From assembly GCA_015178975.1 (NCBI GenBank), contig WHVD01000042.1:108501-172500 (forward strand): a stretch of DNA of 64,000 bases, read 5' to 3'. This DNA is from Hysterangium stoloniferum (Eukaryota; Basidiomycota; Agaricomycetes; Hysterangiales; Hysterangiaceae). Both the position numbers and the translations under genes were made by a program. Positions 12,370 through 24,980 of the stretch are shown here, in pieces. The notes under the pieces were generated by a model. That model had not been told where the DNA came from. It did not search any database and saw only the letters and a program-made list of their open reading frames with translations. The first letter of the stretch is position 1, and each line of letters starts with the position of its first letter.

Positions 12370-12559
12370 CGGCCTAAAGCCCCCGGCTTGGGCTCAGCTT
12401 TCACGGCCTGGGCCTACCAATATCTCAGGCTGGGCTTTGAGAGAGGGCCTGGGCCTGGCCCGGCCCAGCTTGGGCCCCAGGCCGCGGTATAACAGATTTT
12501 TAAACTTGTAGTCTACTAATAAAATCAAATAAACTTTTTAAAAATATTATCAATTTATA

Positions 12560-15500
12560 TTACACATAAATTTCCTCTTCATCAGAGGATAGCTCAACTT
12601 CAAGCAATGCAGCCTCTGAATCCCCGCTCTGTAAACTTGTTTCGATTTCTTCGTCACTCTCAATATCCATCTCAAATGAAGAGGAAGGCATTGGAGGATG
12701 GATGAGGAGGTCCTTTTGAATTGCACATTTGACAACTTGAAGTGCTTCAACAATGTCATTTTTTAAACAGTTTCGACGGCATGTGAGTGTAATGCCACCC
12801 GCCAAAAATGCCCTCTCACTAGATACAGAGGAAGCCATAATGGGAAGATAATCCAGGGCTAAGGATGCCCATACTGGATATCTATCACAATTAGCCTGTT
12901 TTAAAAATTAAGAATATGAAATAAATAAAATTGCGGTTAAAAAACTTACCCACCATTCCACAATTCCCTTCGATTCTGGGACTACCTCTTGAGTTTGAAA
13001 CCAGCGCTGGTACTCACACATCCAAGGTGATGCACTTAAGGAAGCTTCATCATCGTCGTCGTCATCACTACTTTCGAGTTCAAGTAAAAGCTGCGATAAT
13101 TTTGTGGTTTTTGGGTATTTAGGCTTAATGACGGGAGCACCATTTCCATATAACTTTATGTACCGTTCCCGAAACTATAAAAATAAATTAGTGATTGAAA
13201 GTCGAAAAACACACATTCTCACTATTTTTTCAACACGCTCAAGTGCCCAAGTTTTTAATTCGGCACCCCAGTACTTCTTGAAATGCTGCACTTTTTGTGA
13301 GGGATTAAGCACTGTGAAAATCAGGGACTATGAAGTGGGACAGATCAGTATAATGTATATGACATACCCATGGCAATGAGATAGGCATTGGATTCCTCAG
13401 TTTTGTTATAGTACTCAGCAATTTTTGCAATTCCGGCTCCTAGGGGTGAAATAAACAGTGGGCTACACTTAGAATGATGCTTTGTCCATGCAGCATGCAA
13501 TCCCTCAAGTGCGGGAATTGCCAAATAAAGTGTAGGATAATTTTCCGATGAGAAGGCTTGTTGTGCAGCGTCTGCATACTGATAAAACCAATTCAATGGG
13601 TAATTGGATGACGTGAAATTGAATAAAATACTTACACTTATTAATTCTCGAAATTCCTGGATCTCGTCCCATTCTGCCGTATCCAATGCAATTGAACGAA
13701 GTTTTGCACACCTTGTGATGTCATTCTCTTCAGCTGTTATGTCAAATATAAAGCGGTCCACATGCTGTAAACCAATATAAAATATCAGAATAACTAAGTA
13801 TCATCTCTGTTTTAATACTTACATCCCGTAAAAGATATGCCCGGTTCACCATAACAAAAGTAGATGATGACCAACGAACTGGCATATCTAATAACAGTGT
13901 TTGTGGCCGATCGGAGCCTTTGTCCTTTTGTGGTTTGAGAAATAGATCTTTTCTTTTACTTGAGCTTCGAACCTGAAGTATTATAGATAGTATCAGTGTG
14001 AACAGAATGCATCTTTAATCACATACCTTCACAACTATGGCACGAACCATCCCCAATACATCCTTCTTGTCACCTGTGCCTTGAGTCGGAAGGTGTGCTT
14101 CTGGGTCATGTGGGTTGTAGTGTTTAGCACCCGAATATGTCGAGATAATTGCTTGAGTGGCCAAATTAATGACATGCGCAAGGCAACTGAAATTTTAATA
14201 TTATTTAATGTTAGTATTGTATAAAGCAGACATAATGAAAAACTCACCGAATCCGATGTTCTTTCCAATCATATTTTTCACCTGTTGCTCCTTCGAAAAG
14301 GACCATGAACTCTCTCATCATTGTGCCATTGTTTGCTGCATTGTCAGAGGTGATCCAACCAGTCTATTAAATTATATTAAATAATGGCTTGTGACATTGT
14401 AATTGTTATATGTACTTACTTTTTTGATAATATCAACCCGGCTGATAAGTTTGAATAGTGCCATTGCAAGCCGCTTGCCACTGTGTGAGCAGTTCATCTT
14501 TGTAAACCCAATTAGTGAGGCTTGTAGGGTCCATGTTTTTGAATCGGTCCATTCAATCCAGTGTGCCGTGACAGCAAAGTATGAGTCCGCATTACTTGCC
14601 TGCCAGCAGTCACACGTGAATGAAACTTTGCCCTTGACCATTGGGCCCTGAAATAAAGTTTTTAGCTCAAAACTTTGATATTTAAAAAGAAACTAAGACT
14701 CACATTTATTCTCTCCTTGATATCAAGTAGGTGTTGCCTAAAAAGTGATATAATTCCTTCCCGGGTAGCCTTTTGTGCTGGAATCTTTACCCCATTCTTG
14801 GCGCAAGAAGCAATATTAATCATTTCTTTAAATTTTGGATGATTCAAGGCTTGAATTGGCTTTGGAATCAATGTTATTGCTAAATAAAGTAAAGATTTAA
14901 TAGTGTAATAACATACTTGATCTGTCTCAATCAACCACTCCAAAGCGGCCTGCTTAAAAGCCTCATCTGAGTATTGAATAACATTTTTAGCTGGGCCAAC
15001 TGGTTTGAAATGGTCAGTGACGCTGGACTGAGTCAATATTGCTTCTCTCATTTTTAAGAGATGCTTTGGGAGTTTGTTTGTTGTTCCGGGTGTCTCTTTA
15101 ACCCATTTAACGTAAGCACCCTGTCACCATATAATTAAAATTTATAATCAATAAAGAGATATCATAAAGTTTACATACTGTGTGATTTGATTCGAGATGT
15201 CGGCGCAAAGTTGTCACCTCGTTAGTAATTGAGCTGTCACTGAAAAAATTTTGATTTATTTAATTAAAAATGTAGCTGTGATGTACTCACCGACAAATTT
15301 TGCATTTTCTTCTTTTTTTCCCATTAATGGTGCTGGGGGCATGAAAAAAATGATCTATATCTCTGGTCTTATTTTTGTTCTTCATCATTTCCTCTCCAAT
15401 CTCTTCAATTCCATCCATGTCATTGCATATCACATCCTTACAGGCATCTGAGACTGAAATAATATTTAAATAGATTATATTACTTGTTTTAAATATATTT

Positions 15501-15813
15501 GAATTTCAAAAAACACACCATTGACAGTGGCAGTGATAGCCGACTTGATTTTTTTTTTCTCAGGTCCTGTTTCACATACAATCTCATCTATTGGTAGGCT
15601 ATGTTTCAATAAATGTTTTGATGCCGTTTCAGTGGTGGGCACATCAGCTGGCCCAGGGCATGTGGAAGACAATTTAACTACTAAACTTGGCGGAAGTTGC
15701 CTCAATTCTATGTTATTCGGATCACGGAGCACTCGGTTCATCGTACGGATCCGTGCTGAGCACCCTGGAGACTTACTTGGCTGTCCCAGGCAAGGTTTTG
15801 ACTTTGGCAGCAT
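12560..15813 (-). CDS. hAT-family transposase, 14 exons, apparently intact
   Basis: Cut-and-paste DDE transposase of about 840 residues. Exons (minus): 15519-15813, 15291-15453, 15179-15239, 14917-15120, 14704-14859, 14420-14647, 14248-14363, 14027-14186, 13823-13972, 13636-13764, 13368-13578, 13223-13311, 12950-13174, 12560-12895. All 13 introns are GT-AG, 48-65 bp, and every junction keeps frame. Domains: a BED zinc finger with C149, C152, H167 and H172; a catalytic core with D306 (in CDCWQAS) and D376 (in TSDNAANN); then CLAHVINLA near 409 and the hAT block MPVRWSSS. The C-terminal hAT dimerisation region is at about 735-790 (YPVWASLALDYLP...SSERAF). The ATG at 15813 (MLPKSK) is the first in frame. 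The intron 4 acceptor was chosen to give TDQPIQAL, the usual family sequence. No premature stop is seen. Confidence 0.92.
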
Positions 15814-16049
15814 TGTGTACAAGGGAGTTGGAATAGAAATTGAACGGTGGCTTACATTATACAGAAGACACTCTGACGATCCTTGACCATGTGGTACCTT
15901 GTCCTTACCTTGTGGCCACTAGCAGGCCGCGGCTTGGTGGCCCGGCTTGGACTTAAAATATCTCAGGCCGGGCCCAGAGTGGACGGCCTAAGTACAGCTC
16001 GGCTCGGCTTGGGCTTTTCAGGGCCCAGCTCAGCCAGCCCACGGCCTGA

Positions 16050-16071
16050 GGCCGGGCCTTGCCAATCACTA
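16050..16071 (-). repeat. Right terminal inverted repeat of the hAT element
   Basis: Reverse complement of the left repeat. CACCTCAT follows it at 16072-16079. Confidence 0.95.
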
Positions 16072-16079
16072 CACCTCAT

Positions 16080-17960
16080 CATCACTTCCCTGTGATCCAT
16101 CCTACACTTCACTTCCTTGATCAGCCTTCCAATCACCCACCTTGATGTAGTATAAAGCTCTTTTCATGTACACTACAGTTCTTCAGTTCAAATAGTGACT
16201 TAGATTAGCCTCTCTTAGTTTTCCCCCTTTTATCCTCACCATCATACTCCTCAAGAGTGGTCTTCAGCAAGCTGTGACCCTCTATCTCTCAACTCTTAGT
16301 AATTCAGCCCTCCAGTCAATTAAGCTAAGCGTTGACCCTTGCTCATATTTTACTATCTGCTTTGTTTGAAATACTGGAGCATCCTGACAGTTTGTGTGAG
16401 GGTGCAACACCTGAGTTGAAGCCAAGCTCCACTACAGTTATAGAGTCGGACCTCCTGACTAGTATGATCTTTATCATTGGCCCCCCAATTAACTCATTTC
16501 CCATCATCAGCCCTCCAACTAGAGCATTCCCCCTCTTCCTGGCTTAGATCTTAAAAGGTTGGGGCATGGGGTCTTTGGAGGGTCTGGGTAACAAAATGAG
16601 AGAATAGAAGGGGGATCAGGGCACACAATAGTGACCATAGTGGACAAGTGGACTACCACTCAAACACAAACACATAATAGTCACCAGAAGTCACCAGACT
16701 ATGGCCACATGGTGAACAGAACCAAAGTCATGGATAAGGACTACTATGAATACATGTGGGTACTTTGGGTTCCAAACCACATATTCCAGGGCTGAGGACC
16801 AGTCCTCTTGGATTGTGGAGGCCCTGAACGGCAGGTCTCAGTATCCAAGATATTGGTTGGGCTTCTCAAGGCCCTAATTTCCAACAGGATGCAGTGGGCT
16901 CAGGATGAGTCTGCTGCAATGAAAGGGTGATGAAGGAGGTCTGTGTGCTGCATAGGTAGCTCAAGGACTACTACAATGTTCAGCTGCAGCAGGCGGAGGA
17001 AGGGGATGGTGGAACTGAGTCAGAGGAGACCAAGGGATCTATGGGAGAGGTGGAACTGAAGAGCCTACATGAAGAATTTGATGAGGCTGGGAAGCAGGAG
17101 GCTGCCGAAGGGCTGTGGAAAAACCTTTAGAATAGAAAAGATAATAACAATTTTTTGTTCACATGATAAAGGATCATGAGAAAGTGAGAGGACTTAAAAA
17201 ATAAGAGGAAGAAATAGGGCAATGGGAAGTTACAGAAGGAAGCCCTTATTGAAAAGCTGTGGGTTTGTGACTAGAGAAAGGAGCAGGGCCCAGGCTTAAT
17301 AGGATATACACCAAAATATGACAGCACCTCCCCATACACAGTTCAAAAATGCGCCCTGTGTTCAGATGCACACACAGTGACTAGTCAATATTCTCCTGCC
17401 TGAGAAGCTATTATCCTGCAACACAACAAAAAGTCTGGCACATTCTACAGTGTCATTCACAGGAATACCCAAGCGTGTGTCAAACGAAGAGATTATCTAG
17501 TCCTTTCCTTTTCCATAACACTCACCCTTTGAGACAACTCCATGCCAGGACACACCTGTTCCAATTTCCTTCTCACACCATGCAGCCTAGCTGTGTTCAT
17601 GTTTCACAACCACAGTAGTAGTCAGATGTATCTAATACACGGTGCATCATAAGTGCACATTCTAGCACCTTTCAACGTGCATTCATGCGATATATTATTA
17701 GTTGTCCACTCCGTTTGGGTTGTTGCGGTATAAAAACAGTAACAACTATGTAGATCAATGCCACCTCTCATATAATCCACTTTAAGAGTTCTGATAACTG
17801 ATGTTTTTCACTAGCAGTAGAAATGGACGCTGTCTTCCCCAGATTGAACAGAAACGTATATATGCCATGATCATCACATACAGAATACTACATGTAATTT
17901 TATGGCCAAAAGTCTAACACTAACAATTTATCGCCCTCGATGAGTCCTTCAAAGACCTCG
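16080..17960. other. CpG-depleted relic DNA passing into normal-composition DNA
   Basis: 16080-17340 continues the old repeat block of 8.5-12.3 kb. From about 17.4 kb CpG reappears. Apart from the acidic ORF relic I see no gene. Confidence 0.4.
16880..17131 (+). pseudogene. Acidic coiled-coil ORF relic right of the hAT element
   Basis: The plus strand reads ERVMKEVCVLHR, a TAG, then LKDYYNVQLQQAEEGDGG and SLHEEFDEAGKQEAAEGLW before a stop. The style matches the Glu-rich relic at 10058-10330 but on the other strand. It lies in the same CpG-depleted block that the hAT element split. Confidence 0.3.
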
Positions 17961-17966
17961 CCTTTG

Positions 17967-18236
17967 CTAAGATTGACATGAGGCGCAGGGCCCGTTCACA
18001 GTCGTAGTAAAGTGTTCCTGGTTGATCGTCACAGGCCCGCAACTGTGATGAATATTACATGCCTGCGTAGTCGTGCATGCCACGCAGGTGGTTTGACGAC
18101 CTTGAGCGCACTGTGCAGGATGACCAACCCCCGTGGTACAAATCGACAAAGTGCAATTCTGAACCGATGGTTGACCGTCGGGGATCCGGCCGCAGCAGAG
18201 ATATTTCGTAGTACCGGAAAAGATATATAAGCACAT
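17967..18236 (-). CDS. Small cysteine-rich protein, family copy C
   Basis: An 89-residue protein beginning MCLYIFSGTTKYLCCGRIPDG. It shares with copies A (6362-6586) and B (55058-55279) the MC start, the KYL-x-CG block, PDxQ, an N/DC-x4-C pair, HP-x-x-C, a Cys/His-rich middle and a C-x2-C end (CASCQ). Its middle is about 15 residues longer and the CGH motif is CGR here. It contains 13 cysteines and no signal peptide. The longer open frame starts at 18296, but only the internal methionine lines up with the other two copies. The function is unknown. Confidence 0.55.
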   Translation of the reverse strand: MCLYIFSGTTKYLCCGRIPDGQPSVQNCTLSICTTGVGHPAQCAQGRQTTCVACTTTQACNIHHSCGPVTINQEHFTTTVNGPCASCQS

Positions 18237-18299
18237 TATGGAGTGTATAGACGAAGTTTGGCAAGTATGGACTAGATTACATGGGAGGAGGGTCAATTG

Positions 18300-21200
18300 C
18301 CAGTTCTCGTGGTCAACACCTGGAGGTGCTTACAAGATGTTTTCAGAGGTCGATGTCTATCTGCAGAAGAGATTGTTGTTGAGTAAAAAAACATTCAATG
18401 TCTCTTTTATATAAATGGACGTGACATACATTTTGAAATGCCTGGTCCAATCTTTCAGAGCACTCCGCTGACACTCCAATAAAATTAGCGTTGGGAGCAA
18501 TTCCTCATGGGAAACCATACTGTCCTGATTGTTCTATTTTGAATAGGGCGTTAACCTAGTGGAAAAAATACAAAGAAGGAATACTCGATCCAATGAGCCC
18601 GATTTAATATTCCAGACAGAGACTGAATATTGATTTAAACGTAGCGAAGAGTTCATTCAGCCAAGGTGATAGATCTTCACTTGAGGCCATCCGCGAGGCA
18701 TGAAGGCAAGAACGATTTCCAAATATTTGATCTATGACCCATGAGAGTAGCCACCATCGTGACTAGAAAATATTTAGATTTATGGCGGGGGGCAGTAGCC
18801 AAAACATAGTTAGATACCACGTGCATCTGTACTCGGGGATATTTGAGTGCGTGTAGACTGCGGTGTTCGCCCGAATCGTCCCACATGCACAGTGGCACAG
18901 CGTACACGCCAAAGCAAATCAAGAAACAAGAGAAGACAGAAGCGCGCCTTACACTTCCACGGCGAACTCCGTACAATTGGTGCATGTTCATCCCTATGAC
19001 AAATATAATTACAATAATAAACATTCAAGGGTCATGAAAAGACCTAACCTTTCATGTACCGGGCCCTGGGTGTTCATGAAGCATGTCTTCTTTAGGCACA
19101 CTGCACTGTGACGATAGGCGAAAGACCCTTCCCTTCTAGATTGGTATTCTTCGGTCTTTACATAGCTCTTTGCAGTTCAAAAAACCTTTGAGTGAAATAT
19201 AGCTTGTAGTCTGATGAAAAGGTAGGTAATAACAACGAGGAACCTACGTTGAAAGTTGAAAATACTGGTGTTCTTTCTCAGAACAAATATTATGGTGAAA
19301 TGGCTCGGACCTGTAGTGATAGAGCTGCGTAGGGAGACGCTTGATCTGGTAGAGCTGGAACGGACTAATAAATTAGACCGCGGTCTTTGTAATGGGAGTG
19401 TTTTCCCCATTTAAGCTCCGCTACAGTGGAACCTTTTCCCGTCACCTTTGTCTCTTGCCACCATCGTCTGAGTGGCCGGCCCTCAAGGTATTGCTCAGCC
19501 TTGCCTTGAGTAGTTTCCTTTTTTCCCGCCATCCCACCCTTTCCTGCTCCTTTATTGCCCTAAAACTCGTAGTTTAGATTGAATTTTCATGTATTTACTA
19601 TTAGTTTGGCATGCTGTTGGGGCTCGCTCATGTCCCCATCAGCACGCTTTGCGCAATCTCGCCTGCGGCCCCCGGATTCGCTTCCACTGGGGGTCCGCTC
19701 ACCAAATACGGACAGAGACAAAGATAGAATATCAAGCGCTCAAAACCGAGAACTCTGCGCGCCCTAGATAGGGCACAAGATACAAGTTTATATCTCCAAG
19801 GATAATTTTCTTCCCAAACTCATAACTGAATAGTACTCATCTGTATTTAAAACTGCCACTAATAGATAAATATGGACCAAGAAAAAGAGTCTGCTACAGC
19901 AAACTGTAACTCTCCATAATCCGTCATAAATAACAACAAAAGTAAGCTTCCTGTTAGATAGGCGAGCAATTTTCCACCTTCGCTATCTCGGGCCAACGCT
20001 CCCCCGACTTGAATAAGTCCAATACCTTTTGTGGGTTGTGGTGCCAAAAATAATACAAAATCAGGGGGTATCATGCAAGCTAAATTCTCAGCGATTCTAT
20101 GGACCACTGCGGCGGTCGGTAACCGGAGATGGTGTGTTGTCATTTTGCCAATTTCGCTTATTTGGAGGTGACATCTTGAATATACTAAGTATATAGGGAG
20201 TTGTCAATTTGCGCTCCTGAGCCGTAGCTGTGCTTTGAAATGATTTTGGCCATTCCAGCTTTGGAAATTCAGACGCAAAGTGAAACCTTCCCTAGAAACG
20301 AAATATGTATTTTTATATTTGTTCCTATGAGCCCTTACTTTACATAATTTGGATGTCTACGCATCCCCAGCGCCGAATCCGCAAGCGTTGCGGATTCGGT
20401 GCTCCCATACGGGCGCCGAGTTTATGTGAAAGACATGGTACAGCAACACAGTTGTCGCAACACCGTAAAGCCGAACGCCCGAAACAGGATGATCTGCATC
20501 AACTTGGCTCAGTTATGAAGAAAAGCGGTTCGAAGTACAAGGTGTAACACCACATGGATGTGAAGCCAAAGAGGCACATTAAGGTATTCTTTGATTATCG
20601 AATTCTAAGTTAAATGCATCGTTTACCTCGTGACGATTCTATCCACTGATAGAAATACAGTTTATTTCGCATTTTAATTTGCTTTCCTCTTTCTAGTACC
20701 TGCCTCGAGTCAGTCTCATCACTAGGCCACCATTTTCTCGTGATTGTCTCTCTGTTCTAGCTGACCACCAATCCTTCACGCTGTTCTATTGTTTCGACAG
20801 GTGGGCTCGCCTAGGTTTAACGTCAAAGTACTATTTCGTGTTTCCCCTTTGTATTGTTCCGCCCGCACAACAAGATCAAATAGCGTTATAATCAGGACGA
20901 TATCGACGGTCTCTTACTTTGAATACTTCCTTACTAGATACCACAGATTCCGCCCACATCACCCTCGAAGCATAAACCATCAACGACTTCCTTCCTCTCT
21001 GAAATATTTTGTCCGCAGTTGAATCAGCTTACATGAAATCCACATGGGAGAAATCAAGGTTTAATCTATTGGCAATAGCATCGTGTGGACTAATGAACGG
21101 AGAGAATAGAAGTCTTTAAGCAACTGCTTTTTGGCATCCGAACATACCTGGATCACTGAACCATTGGGTTGGAGGCATCAAAGGCACATCACGGACCCTT

Positions 21201-21440
21201 ACTACCTTGAGGTGTTGGCATCATAAGTCCTAAATTGCGAACAGAGCTTCCGAGATTGATAGTCCTAAGTCGCGGAATATAAATGGCAGATAAAACTTAT
21301 TGATTGCGTGTTTTGAATTGACTAATTTATAGTCAGATCAGACTCGGGACTATACAAAACCGAGAATTTAAGACCGTAGTGTAACTAGATAACAACCTCG
21401 TACAGTTCCCGCGTAAGGTGCATAGCCCGATAGCCTCCCT
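18300..21440. other. Unassigned stretch without a confident gene
   Basis: Normal CpG content, many short open frames on both strands (for example 19859-20143 minus and 20305-20547 plus), none with a recognisable domain or a convincing splice chain. A strong short hairpin lies at 20369-20403. Confidence 0.4.
20369..20403. repeat. Perfect-looking hairpin with 16-bp arms
   Basis: AGCGCCGAATCCGCAA, a 3-base loop GCG, then its reverse complement with one G/T-type mismatch. It is GC-rich and isolated. It could be a regulatory palindrome or the scar of an excised element. Confidence 0.6.
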
Positions 21441-21444
21441 CTAT

Positions 21445-22628
21445 TCATTCTTTATCACACCGCTCGACTTGAAGGTCAAGCTCTACAAGAAGAGAAGCAA
21501 CGCATTCCTCAATCTCCTGCGAATAAATAACCCAATCTGCAAGCCTAACCATACGAAGTGATTGGATAATCTTGGTGGCCTAGTTAAGTATATTTTAACG
21601 AGGTATATAGGGACAAATAGATAAACGATTTACCTGAATCACACCACGGGGAATTGTGATGGATTTAGCTAAAGAGAGGACAAGACTACCAGATTCAATA
21701 TTCTGCTTGAGAAAGACTGGCGTCTGAGAAATAAGTTTGAGAGTCTGTAGAGTCCATCCGGCCATTGTCTCCTGCATCGTCTTCTGGGATGAAACTATCA
21801 GAACTCGTCAGAACGGAAGGTAGGTTTACCGTTTCAATTCTGTGCTCTTGGATCACGCAACTTTCTAGATCTTGCGCATACTTCAAAATCAAGGGAGCTG
21901 GAGTATATTATTAGCAAAGCAGGGAACTCCAGTTTATTTGATGTTAACCGACTGGTTGAATATTGAGGAATAGTCTCTGCAACATATGCGGCCACCTTAT
22001 ATGCTAGCCGTTCTGGCTCTATGTAATCACATAATGTCGATGCGCAAGTTAGTGGAAGAAAAACTCGATGTAATTGGTGGTCTTCCAATCTAAATCTCCG
22101 TGGATAATACCGTTGAATACCATGCTTCGTATTGCATAAAATGCCGCTCTCCTCTGTTCTTGTGCCCGTCGCATTTTCTTGAAGCGTGAGTGGTAGAAGT
22201 ATATCCACTTTAAAGAATAGCCGCGCTAAGGCCATACATGTATAGACCCGGATAAGTGCCCTGCTTTGCATGAGTTCTGTGAAGGTGAGGTTCAATAATC
22301 GGGCAGAAGTGTCTGCCGGGCTTGTTGCTTGTTTCCAAAGCCGCCTGGTAAAGGAAAAAGTCTCATGAGCAGTCCTAGAAGATGTAAGTATATACACCAT
22401 CGTAAGTAAAGCGAGAGGTTACGTTGGCTCCTCGTGGCAGTTCACCCCGAATATTTTCATGTTCAGAGATCGAGATGAATCTCTGAAATCTTGGCAGACG
22501 AGAGGCAGTACACAAAAAGCATTCCATTTGCAAGTTTTATTATCGAGAAACTGCGAGTGAAGATTCTCTGACAGCACGTCAGGGATAATGTAGAAGTACC
22601 ACAGCTCGGATGGAATCGATTTTAGCAT
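21445..22628 (-). CDS. Five-exon protein of unknown family, F-box-like N-terminus
   Basis: Exons 22423-22628, 21953-22374, 21830-21897, 21634-21783 and 21445-21579 join in frame through GT-AG introns of 48, 55, 46 and 54 bp, giving about 326 residues. The N-terminus (MLKSIPSELWYFYI...LPLVCQDFRDSSRSLNMKIF) resembles the helical F-box pattern of fungal proteins (PSELW, then LxLVCxDFRD), but this is suggestive only. The rest is helical without a motif I recognise. The last exon ends ASLLVELDLQVERCDKE. A stop lies just upstream of the chosen ATG. Consistent phases over four introns are the main evidence that this is a real gene. Confidence 0.5.
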
Positions 22629-22639
22629 ATCAGAAAAAC

Positions 22640-24840
22640 GCTATGACGACTACTGACATTGTTCGCACATGGCTTTGAAAGATAACAGCGCCTTGCAGGT
22701 ACTTAAAGCCCATAATTTCAGGCCTGTATGAAGCCGAAGAAACTGTCGTGACGCAAGAACCATATAACGAGGCTAGTAAGTATTGGCCCTAATTTGGAAG
22801 ACAGTGCCTACATCTAAACTTCCAAATGGCAAATCAACGTCTGGCACATTGTGGCAACAGACAGAGGAGCGCGTTGGCACCCGTCACTCGTTACCAGAAA
22901 AGTTCTAAGGGGAGGCAGCTGCCAATCTGAATTGTATTGAGAAGATAAGGGTGGATGCCCTTTATCGTATGTCCGATTATGCTTAAACATAACGTCTTCT
23001 CTTTGCACAGTCGCTTGTTTGCTCCAATAGGAAGATTGTGCTGCAAGAGTGACATGTAATGGTGGTCATGTGATGTTGCCTACATCATGTGTTTTGGAAT
23101 GAACATCGCATCGGTTCTTGCTGACTTGGTATAAGACTATTATTCTCGTCTCCTTCGCTGGCTGTTATAGCTGAGGGCTCACGTGTGCTCAAGGTATCAA
23201 TTCAGTGTGTCAACACACTAAAAGCAATGATTGAGATGTCTCAACGACATCCTGAAAATACCCATGTGACTAATGATTTACGAGTTTATTTCTTTTGATT
23301 TTTATTGATTGACCCAGTTATTACATGCCTCAATATAGTCGATCTTCATTTCGTGTCGACTGGGTGGTTCTACTTGTAATACAGGTAGCTTATAGCACTT
23401 TGTGGAGGCTGCTATTTACCACGCGCAGGATGTAACATAGCTATCATCTTTGTATAAAGCCTAACTACTCTCCTGACCGACAAAAACCACGGCAGCATCC
23501 CGTCCCCATTCAAGGGCACATACCCTCTTCAAATTTCTGGAACAACTACCAACCTTCCACACAGAAGGGTTTGTTGGGGCTTCGTCATGGTACGGTTTCC
23601 ATCCTTAGTGAAGGTTAAAGGTGGATAAATGACTGTATACTTATTCGCGAAGCGAGTCATCTCAGTTTCACGGTAGTTCGCTTTGTTTAGATTCTATGTT
23701 GGAGTCATGACTCCCCCAGTTTGATTGTCGCAATAGCATGGCACTACGTCTCAATCCGTCAAGTCTACAAGCAGATGTGACTCTCGTAAAGAACTTAAAG
23801 GTGATTGGACTTACAGATGTAGTACATAGAAAACACTTACCTAAATGTGATGGGATGGACGATTTGGGCACTGGCTTAACGCGGGAGATCCTGTTATTCA
23901 CTTTGACTACTGCCAGTGATTTCATGGCCCTGCCACCACCTACAAGTTATGGATCTGTATTGCGCATCGGGATGTTCCTTGCGAGTTTAACTATAAATTC
24001 AGGTTCCTCCACAGCTCTGTAATCCGATGCTCAGATTAAATGTAAAATCGAGTAAGGTACACATAAATAGCGGATACATGGAATATATTAGCTTCGTTTT
24101 GAACTGAATAAGTGATGTGATGGGTATTAAATTTTAACGGGCCTTGTACACCGTATATAAGTGGCGGCACCATACCTTCGAGCTCACCAAAGACCATGCT
24201 TCGTCGATCGAAACACAAACACATGAAGGTTGTTAGGAGTGGCTAGGAACGGAAGAATGTGAATAAGGGTTTGGGGTAAAGAGAGACAGGGAAGAGAAGA
24301 GCGGCCGCTTACCTGCGAGGCGTTCTCCTTTTAGCACTGGCAAGCAGTCCACGGCGATTATACAGACACGGAAAGACTCGTCTGTGCAGCGGAGGAAGAA
24401 TAGTGAGTAGTACAATTCTTGGAGTGAAGATAGTAGCAGGAGTAAAAGTTAAATCAAAATTAAAAGGTAGGGGGCGAATGCACGCTCCTACGAATGACAA
24501 GTCAAATTACATGCGCCGTAAAGTGCAATAGATGAAATATTCAGATAGCTTGCTTGTTAATAACGAGTCGGCGTGAGGCAAGACGGTCTCCCTACACAGG
24601 TAACTGAATATAAACCTTTGAGATGCGTAAATCCACCGTAACTCTTTGGCAGTGCGCAGCGTTATACCGCAAGTAACTTCTCGTGGCTAGTAATCCCAAA
24701 ATATTCTATCTGTGACATAATCAAACTAACGGCTGACCCGTGACGCATATTGGGCTAATAATACCATACTGATTGATATTAGAGAAAAAATGAAACGAAA
24801 TAAAGCAACAATAACACCCACCACTAAATGGTCTGCCCCA
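22640..24840. other. Unassigned stretch
   Basis: Both strands are open at 23668-24022 (plus frame MALRLNPSSLQADVTL...; minus frame MKSLAVVKVNNRI...), and neither matches a family I know. Otherwise only short frames are present. Confidence 0.35.
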
Positions 24841-24980
24841 CATCTGTAAAATGGTATTTGTTCCGGACGGCTCCCGAAAGAGATCCCCCCATTCTAGGAA
24901 GCTCCTGGACGTTGTGGAGCGTGTGGAGCATCCCAGAATAGGGGTACCTCCTCCCAGCGTTTAATACCATTTTACTGATG
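24841..24980. mobile_element. 140-bp foldback MITE, copy 1 (CpG retained)
   Basis: Begins CATCTGTAAAATGGTATTTG and ends with near-complementary TTAATACCATTTTACTGATG. The interior also folds: CCCCATTCTAGGA near the middle pairs with TCCCAGAATAGGGG. An equally long copy sits at 52828-52967. This copy has six CpG sites and all six are TpG or CpA in the other copy. No clear target duplication was found. Confidence 0.8.

Larger units (their letters stand above)
12348..16071 (-). mobile_element. Complete hAT transposon
   Basis: A 3724-bp element. Its ends are inverted repeats of at least 22 bp starting TAGTGATTGGCAAGGCCCGG (12348-12369 and 16050-16071). It is flanked by a perfect 8-bp target duplication CACCTCAT (12340-12347 and 16072-16079), the size diagnostic of hAT elements. 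Subterminal regions on both sides are packed with GGCC/GGGCC motifs (about 12360-12485 and 15915-16055), probable transposase binding sites. The interior encodes one 14-exon transposase on the minus strand with no disabling change that I can see. The element keeps its CpG sites inside a CpG-depleted host block, which argues for recent insertion. Confidence 0.95.
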
